A stretch of 64,000 nt of DNA from Ricinus communis (lineage: Eukaryota > Streptophyta > Magnoliopsida > Malpighiales > Euphorbiaceae): NCBI RefSeq assembly GCF_019578655.1, contig NC_063265.1:14804285-14868284 (forward strand), read 5' to 3'. Below the pieces are notes generated by a model, which ran no database searches, was not told the DNA's origin, and worked only from the letters and a program-made list of their open reading frames with translations. Each line of letters starts with the position of its first letter. Position 1 is the stretch's first letter. Below, piece by piece: positions 57,423-64,000 of the stretch. The translations under genes and the position numbers were made by a program.

Positions 57423-60350
57423 TGTTCTTCTTGGTGGATATTTCTTGGTAAATAGATTGTATGTTACTTATCTAAGACTTGTATATTGTGTATCCTTACA
57501 GAACACAAAGCAAGGAAATATAGACTGTCCAAAACACGGCGTCATCACTGCATTTCTTACACATTCAACGCATTTCCAGAACCATGCATGGTTAGTTGTC
57601 AAGGAAAAATGAACTGGGTCCCTACGATTAGGGACCTTTTTAACTTTTTGTCATTTCACTATATTTTATCTTTTTTTTGGATATTTCATAATTTTAAATA
57701 AATTATTTATTCGATATTTTTTAAACTTATCTCGATATTATATATGTATTAATTTATTAGAAATTCAAATTATAATGCAATTTGATTTTAAATAAAATAA
57801 TCTGATACTCTCTTTTTTTTCCATTTTCTACTCTTTCCAAATATATTATAAAATCACAAAATCTAATTCAGACAACAACTTATATTTTTGCCTGTGCTAC
57901 AAGTTTGAGAAGCAAAATGACCCTTTATTTAAAATCCTAAGTCACCGTCCTCTGGTGGCCATTTCTTGGTAAGGATACTTCATGATGTGCAGAGATTATC
58001 TTGCGGATTATGGTGGAGCCACCATCATTGGAGGTGACAAAAACCATTACAAGTGGGGGGGCTTTGACATCTGGAAATTATTTAATTTATACAAACGTCA
58101 CAGATCAGCTTCCCTGCATATTCTGAAGTCAATCTCTTCTTGAACGAAAATCATCCTATTAACATTGGAATTTTCTCAAAGAAAAACGAAAATATCTCAT
58201 CTGTGGTCCGGTCTTTATAGTTTGAATTCTTATCAACAAAATGGGAGTAGATATATTCACCAAAGTGACCTCAGCTAACTCCTGGAACCTTCCTAGCTGT
58301 ATTCCGGGAAATATATCCGCCATTAATATGTCATTTTTGGCCTGAACTTTTCTGGTGACAAGATATTTTGTGGATACAATGACTAATGATTAGAGTGTAA
58401 TGACATAAAGTGCATGCACGTGGCTCAATTCAATGGTATGACATAACATTATGATATCAATTTACAGTATGGGGGTGCTTTTCCAGTTTCTTTAGGGAAA
58501 TAATTGATAGTTATATATCAGGGAACTACTATATAAGACTTGACTAACCCTAGATGTTATTGTCGCTACATAACCATATGTTAATCTGCTTGGAGAACTT
58601 ACTCTAACTTACCTAGAAGCAAAAAGGGTTGTCTAAAGTCTGAACCATTTCCTGAATAGTAAGTAGAAAATCATGTATTATATTGTTGGTTTTATCACAT
58701 CATCTGTTGTTATTTGCACAAATAGGTCTTCCAAATGATTACCAAAAACGAAAGGTTGTGTTCTTGTGAAGTGATTTTTGTTCCTTACGCAAGAATGTAT
58801 AAACATTTACATGAATTTCACACACATACATATACATACATTAACCAAACCCTAACCTTTGCATGACCAACCAGTGGTCGAACCAAATTGATGGATGCTT
58901 ATGCTCAGTTGAAGAAAATAAAATGCGGGTCTCAATTGGAACAGTTTCATAAAGTATTTTGGCCATGGTTCATGATCTTCACATCACATCTTCACTTTTC
59001 TCCCCATCATCGTGTCCCAATTTTCTGAAGTTGAAATGACTACAGAACTCCATCAAACTCTTTCTTGTTTTTTCTTAATACCCAATATGAGTTCGGTAAG
59101 TGTCCCACAAGTGTCAAAAGAGAGATCAAGCTCAGATCTAATGAGATTTGCACCCTAATTTAAAGAGTAAATTCGTAGGCACATGTTTCACAACCCAATC
59201 TAAAAGACAGTAGTACATTTTGATGCCACAAAAGGCCATATATATAAAATTGACCTGTCAGGCGCCTTACCGACAGTAGGCCATTTATAGAATTGATACG
59301 TTGATGATGCAAAGTGCCTCATTGACAGCTCCGACCACTTTTGAGACGGCCCGGTACTCTGGCAGTGAATTACTAATATTCAGGCATTGAGTTTCTCATG
59401 GAAGGAAAGTTAATTCAGGACGTCAAGAAACATTGCTACAAGCAAAACAGAAGCAAAAGCTCCTGTCTTTGTAATTCAGGATGGCGTCTTTCACAAAATG
59501 GCATGCCTACTCTCCCTTATAGCGTCTGTCAGGATAGCTTGAAAATGCAATGGCTTTGGAGACTCTGGATGAGACTAAGCAACATATATGCTTGAAACAT
59601 GAAAGGATCTTCCCATGATAAGACGTCCTATTGCAATAAACCCTGCATGGTATATACTGTTTAGATGTCCATTCATGGAGATCAAACCTGAGACTATGTG
59701 TGCGATCTGAAGGAATTGAGTAAAGAACATGGACACTTGCATTCCAGGAAAAGTCTTCTCTGCCGCCGGTAGTGTAAAACTACAATTTTAGCTTCTTACG
59801 GTTGAGCACAATAGGCATATGTTCTAACCTTAAGATAAACCAACAAAAGAAGCTATTCTACAAAATGCATGAAAACCATGCCACGGCAGTTTAAAGAAAC
59901 AAATCCAAAATGGTCATTATGTCCGTACGTGCAATTTCTAGCAAATCAAATCAAGGAACCTTCTTTTCCATGGTTCCATGCTTATTGATCTAGTAGGACA
60001 AATTCTATGGTGGTACAGTAGCTCACAGAGAAATATCTCAGCGTAATGAACAGTAGCTTAGAGGAATGCTTGATACATTTTATTGACACAATGAATAGTT
60101 GCATGATCCCACATGTGCATACAATAAAATAAAATACAGATTCTTCTGAAAAGGTCTGTGGATTAATACAACCAAATTCGTAGAATGAGGACTACCGAAA
60201 AAAATTAGTCCATAGACTGTGAAGAAGAAAAAGAAACACATAATAACAGAAACGAACATCGAAGAAATCTTGCAACTATGTCAGCTGCTTAATTTGTCAA
60301 CCATCGTAGCAAGAAAAAGAACATCAAAGAAATGTTATTCGGTAGCTTCG
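57423..60350. other. Gene-free region between SAUR loci
   Basis: No gene is supported. A segment at 58010-58048 is shared with 55932-55970 (tggtggagccacca, then tgacaaaaaccatta). Remaining open frames look random. Confidence 0.5.
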
Positions 60351-60647
60351 TTATCCAAGGATGCTCTGCAACTCATCCGGTCGACAAGGAATTGCAAGGG
60401 CTCCTTCATGGGAGAATCCAAATTCTTCCTCAGCTTGCTTTAACAACCTCAAGAACTGAGGATTGTTAAGAAAACCCAATTCGACAATGAACCTCTTTGG
60501 TTCCCAACCTTGTGTTGCAACCACTACAAAGTGACCTTTCCTCATCCCTTGGGACAGTGAGAGACTAGCCTGTATCTTTCCTATTATGAATCTCGCAATT
60601 CTAATGCTTCCCTTCTTAACTTCCCTAAAACTTTTAGCCTTGCCCAT
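60351..60647 (-). CDS. SAUR family auxin-responsive protein
   Basis: Intronless, 98 residues, a typical SAUR length. These proteins act downstream of auxin and other growth signals to release proton-pump inhibition by PP2C.D phosphatases. It begins MGKAKSFREVKKGSIRIARF. The domain follows: GMRKGHFVVVATQGWEPKRF, IVELGFLNNPQFLRLLKQAE, EEFGFSHEGALAIPCRPDEL. I chose the ATG at 60647. The frame is open further upstream, but that part encodes a run from the TATA microsatellite at 60712-60725 and lies where the promoter should be. The gene is intact. It resembles the pseudogene at 57133-57422 in its C-terminal half (ALAxPCRPDE). Confidence 0.93.
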   Translation of the reverse strand: MGKAKSFREVKKGSIRIARFIIGKIQASLSLSQGMRKGHFVVVATQGWEPKRFIVELGFLNNPQFLRLLKQAEEEFGFSHEGALAIPCRPDELQSILG

Positions 60648-60711
60648 TATTGAATAAATTGTAGATCGTCTTCGAACTGTTTTACATGCAATGGTGGACT
60701 CGGTGCGTGTG

Positions 60712-60725
60712 TATATATATATATG
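60712..60725 (-). promoter_or_regulatory. TATA region of the 60-kb SAUR gene
   Basis: A short run of TATATATA about 65-80 bases before the ATG on the - strand. Confidence 0.45.
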
Positions 60726-62349
60726 TATAGCAAGTAGCATCTAAATGGTAGATGGGATCAAAACTCTGGTAAAAGTGATGGATAGTGGGGCCATTGCATG
60801 TGAAGGTTGATCAATTACTATTCAGCTGCTTCCCCTTTTTTATTTGAATCTTTAATGTCCTTTTCTTATACCTTCACTAATGGGGTCTACTTCACACTTT
60901 ATACAGATTTGCTGACAAAAAGAAACCAATGATAAAAGCTGTCTTGTTCATTTTCCAGCCAACTCATATCCTATGCAAGACTAAATGCAGCTTTTAGGGC
61001 ATGCTGATTGTTGGATTAGTCCTGGCCAACACAAAACTGGAAACAAAGCAAATTACATAGAGCTAGGTAAGGGCAACGATTACGCACGCCGTTGTGCTTA
61101 TCATTGACAAGAAGGCTTTTGTACTTCTATACTTGGCATCAGATCAAACTATTGAATTCAGCTATTTTATGTTCAGGGACAAACAGACTCCAAGACAATA
61201 ACACTGGCCTATTTTGGGATAAAGAACGTGTTTCACCACTAGCTAAAGAATTAATTCAGCAAAGCATAAAATTCCCTGAAACAATGAATAGAAACAAGAA
61301 GAACAACCTCTTGCAACGCATCAAAAAATAGGTACAAAATCAACACTTGCAGAACAGATTCATCAGCTACAGCTTATCATCAAGGTCACAACAGTATACA
61401 TGCGAAGTCTTTCAGTTGTATAAGCTGTAGTTTAAGTTGCTTTACAAACCCTACATAACCTAACTAAACCAATCCCAATGATGACCGTCTTACATTGCAT
61501 GTAGGACTGCTGGCGACTTCTCAAATAAAGATCTGAGATTATAATAATCATCCACACCATCAGCAGCATGGCAGAAAATTTTGGTTTTGGTTAGGCATGC
61601 ATCATTAGCATCTTCCTAACAAGCCTCGAGATCACCTAATCATGATTATGTATATGCTCTTTTTAAAAGTTTTGCTTGCATGGATTCTCCCTGGAGAGTG
61701 AGATTCTCACACATTGTATTCTAAACAAGAAAAGGCACAACCATATCAATGAAAGAAGAGGACAAGTGCATATGAATGAAAAACATAGCAATTAATGACA
61801 CTCTGATATATCACTCTCAATTTTTTTTATTTTAGTCACACAATCAATTTTTCCAGCCTGTGATTTTACAGTAAGGTCAACTGAGGATTTTATCATCAAA
61901 TAATCATAGTTTTCGGACAACTAAAACAAATTATGTCCCAAATATAGAGTCCAAGAAAATAAAGGAATTAGCATGCAGTTGGATAAGGTTGAGCATGTCC
62001 TCACGCTGTTATAGCCACACTCCACACAACAAAAGCATGTAAGACAAGTGAAGAGATACTACGATACCTTGTGCTAGTTCTAAATGAGCAAGGCTATAAT
62101 AAACAGTTGGACATGCCCTATCAAATGCCATTACTGACCTTTAAAAATTACTTATCTTACCAATTAACCTAATTCTCTTGGCACAGAAGAACTTAACTAC
62201 TTGCTATTTTAGCAGAGTTCAAGAGCTAATATGATTATATTTAGTGATACTGCAGGAACCAGATGCTCTTGGCATGCTACTCTTGGTACTCGCTATGATT
62301 TATATTCTTAAAGATCCTGTATTCTAGAAAAGCAATCAACACAAAGTGG
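60726..62349. other. Gene-free intergenic region
   Basis: No coding sequence or RNA gene was recognised. Confidence 0.5.
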
Positions 62350-62537
62350 CTGGCTAATCATCTTAATCTTCCCAAGTCAGTAACAAATAAAACAGCAGCT
62401 TTTCACAACCTAATCATCATAAAGATTTAACAAAGATAGGTTGCTGGCTAATCATCTCAATCTTCCTAAGCCAGTAACAATAAAACAGCAGTATTCCCAC
62501 AAACCAACCATCATAAAGATTTGGAAAAGCATCTCCA
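62350..62537. repeat. Diverged tandem duplication, period about 94 bp
   Basis: Two copies begin ctggctaatcatc at 62350 and 62444, and both contain cagtaacaa, aaaacagcag and catcataaagattt. Several substitutions and small indels separate them. The remaining sequence up to 63722 is intergenic and includes the 3' region of the acylphosphatase gene. Confidence 0.85.
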
Positions 62538-63722
62538 CTTTTTACTGAAGGTCACATTCTTCTACTAGATCTTAACATCTAACCATATTAATCAATCCAG
62601 TCGAGGCAGTCTCCTTTATTTGAAACGGAAAATAAATTTATATCCTTATCTGATCTCTTGTTCTACTAAGGAATGATAGATTGCAATGCTTTACTTTCTA
62701 GAATATTATAGACGTTAAAAAAAGAAAAAAAGAAAAAAAGAAACAGAGCTAAATAGGATTTAAAGATCAAGAAAAATGTTTAATGCAACCCAACTCACAT
62801 AGATCTTCCTATTTCCTATTTCCATTGGTTCCAATCGATATTAATCCGTTCCCCATTTGCATTGATTCTAATTGATAATAGATTAATAGTAGTAAATTAT
62901 AGCATATAAATTAAAAAAAAAAAAAACAACAAATAGCAGAATACTGGCCGCACTTTTTAATCTCATTTAGAAGTACAATTACCTCCAGAAGAAAGGATGA
63001 GAAAAGCTCCAACAGTGCTCAAAAGCATACCTAACTAAATAAAAGAAGTAAGAAACTTTCTCCATACTGTAGGCTACTTATACTAACATAATGTATTATG
63101 TACCATCCTAATTTTCTTTCCATAAATAAAGACTTGTCTAGATGATCTTAATCGGGAAGTTTAGTCTTGACAGGCATACACGATTCACACATTATGTTAT
63201 TTTCAGATGTGAATCACACTTCCAATTATCCATAACCCAATATAGGCACTACCAGACAATTCGACAATAGCAGAGAAATTCCAGATGTAGTGTTGGAAAA
63301 GATGAATATCTCCATTTACCTTTACTGTTCAAAACAAAGGACTTCCCAATCTAACTTCTCCTAAACAGGTGTCCACCAGCTAGTCCTTTATTTCTAATGT
63401 CAATAACTCAAATGCATTTAGTTAAAATCTATAGTGATGTCGAGTTAAGATACCACTTTCGATAACAAAATTATCCTCTAATATTTCAAATGCAAAACAA
63501 AATGCTCATGAAACAAACAACATTCAAGTGGAAACTACTAAAAGGACCTGAACATACACAAATTTAAGAAGCCATTCCATATCATTTCATTACATAAAGA
63601 AAATCAGTGATTCAACAGTCAGAAGTTGCATGTATATATATCCTCCTGAAAATAGTTTAGAACTGTATTTTATGTAAAGCAAAGATCACACGCTAAGATA
63701 GTAATCCGCTACAAAAGTATCC

Positions 63723-63989
63723 TCAAATAGTTGGTTTGCGATGGAACCCAGTTCCAGGATCATCATCACATGGAAAAACCTGGAGCCCAGTAACCATAGC
63801 ATCAGGTGGGCCATGGCGGCACCTTTGCTCCATCTCCTGGACCTTATCCGAATCCCCGGAGAAGAGTGCCTCAACAGAACCATCCCTTCTGTTTCTCACC
63901 CAACCCTTCAACCCCAATTGGTTGGCATTTTCTATCGTCCAGTTCCTATAGAATACTCCCTGCACTCTCCCCTTAATCATAACCCTCAC
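63723..63989 (-). CDS. Acylphosphatase, 3' exon (gene cut by the window end)
   Basis: A small enzyme that hydrolyses the carboxyl-phosphate bond of acyl phosphates. The 88 visible residues form nearly the whole domain. VRVMIKGRVQGVFYRNWT holds the phosphate-binding loop with the catalytic Arg (residue 15 here), and GLKGWVRNRRDGSVEALFSG holds the catalytic Asn (residue 33). RCRHGPPDAMV and a C-terminal GTGFHRKPTI follow. No ATG precedes the domain in frame; the sequence reads gatgtgCAG directly before GTGAGG, a good acceptor, so I place the exon start at 63989 and expect one or more 5' exons beyond base 64000. Confidence 0.92.
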   Translation of the reverse strand: MRVMIKGRVQGVFYRNWTIENANQLGLKGWVRNRRDGSVEALFSGDSDKVQEMEQRCRHGPPDAMVTGLQVFPCDDDPGTGFHRKPTI

Positions 63990-64000
63990 CTGCACATCCA

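Noticed and set aside
60648..60740. An N-terminal extension of the 60-kb SAUR
   Set aside because: It would be encoded by the promoter microsatellite; a 98-residue product matches the family.

Overview
This is a window of plant nuclear DNA, almost certainly from a dicot. It is AT-rich, has split genes with GT-AG introns, many TA/CT microsatellites and small degenerate transposons. Its genes are plant-specific: an NRT2 nitrate transporter, a DVL/ROTUNDIFOLIA-like micropeptide, two CDC48 ATPases, a UGT86A-type glycosyltransferase relic, a plant complex I accessory subunit, a thylakoid lumen TPM-domain protein, SAUR genes and an acylphosphatase. I cannot name the species; a Malpighiales member is only a guess from the feel of the proteins.

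Layout. 1-9.4 kb: a decayed RNase H-like retroelement piece and a small palindromic repeat element precede a complete three-exon NRT2 gene (4066-6667, + strand). A second copy of the NRT2 TATA-region sequence lies at 90-142, as if an older tandem NRT2 copy had been lost. 9.4-19.6 kb: one tiny DVL/RTFL gene (9779-9958) followed by a gene-poor stretch of about 10 kb that holds a 26-C homopolymer inside a pyrimidine block and a trio of CACGTG boxes.

19.6-36 kb: the main event is a tandem segmental duplication of a whole CDC48 gene with both flanks, both copies on the - strand (A 21913-26492, B 30522-34878). Each copy has nine exons with identical intron positions and both are intact (805 and 806 residues). 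Copy A has about 2 kb inserted in its 3' flank, including a transposon-like segment and a perfect 175-bp tandem duplication. A broken LINE fragment (28028-28892) sits in the spacer between the copies.

36-45.6 kb: a UGT86A-type pseudogene with at least four lesions (36330-37978, -); a 98-residue membrane protein resembling the plant complex I subunit P1 (38979-40854, +); a thylakoid lumen 15.0 kDa-like protein (41615-44353, +); and a SAUR gene (45143-45532, -). 45.6-64 kb: a thin array of SAUR sequences, one intact at 60351-60647 and two decayed at about 49.7 and 57.3 kb, separated by AT-rich DNA with several inverted and nested tandem repeats. The 3' exon of an acylphosphatase (63723-63989, -) is cut by the window end.

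The genes are not an operon or a pathway cluster; they are independent nuclear genes. I found no CRISPR array, no rRNA, no convincing tRNA and nothing that looks like a new multi-gene system. The most informative signals are evolutionary: the CDC48 segmental duplication with uneven divergence, a single unusual substitution beside the arginine finger of copy A, and fossil duplicates of NRT2 and SAUR sequence.
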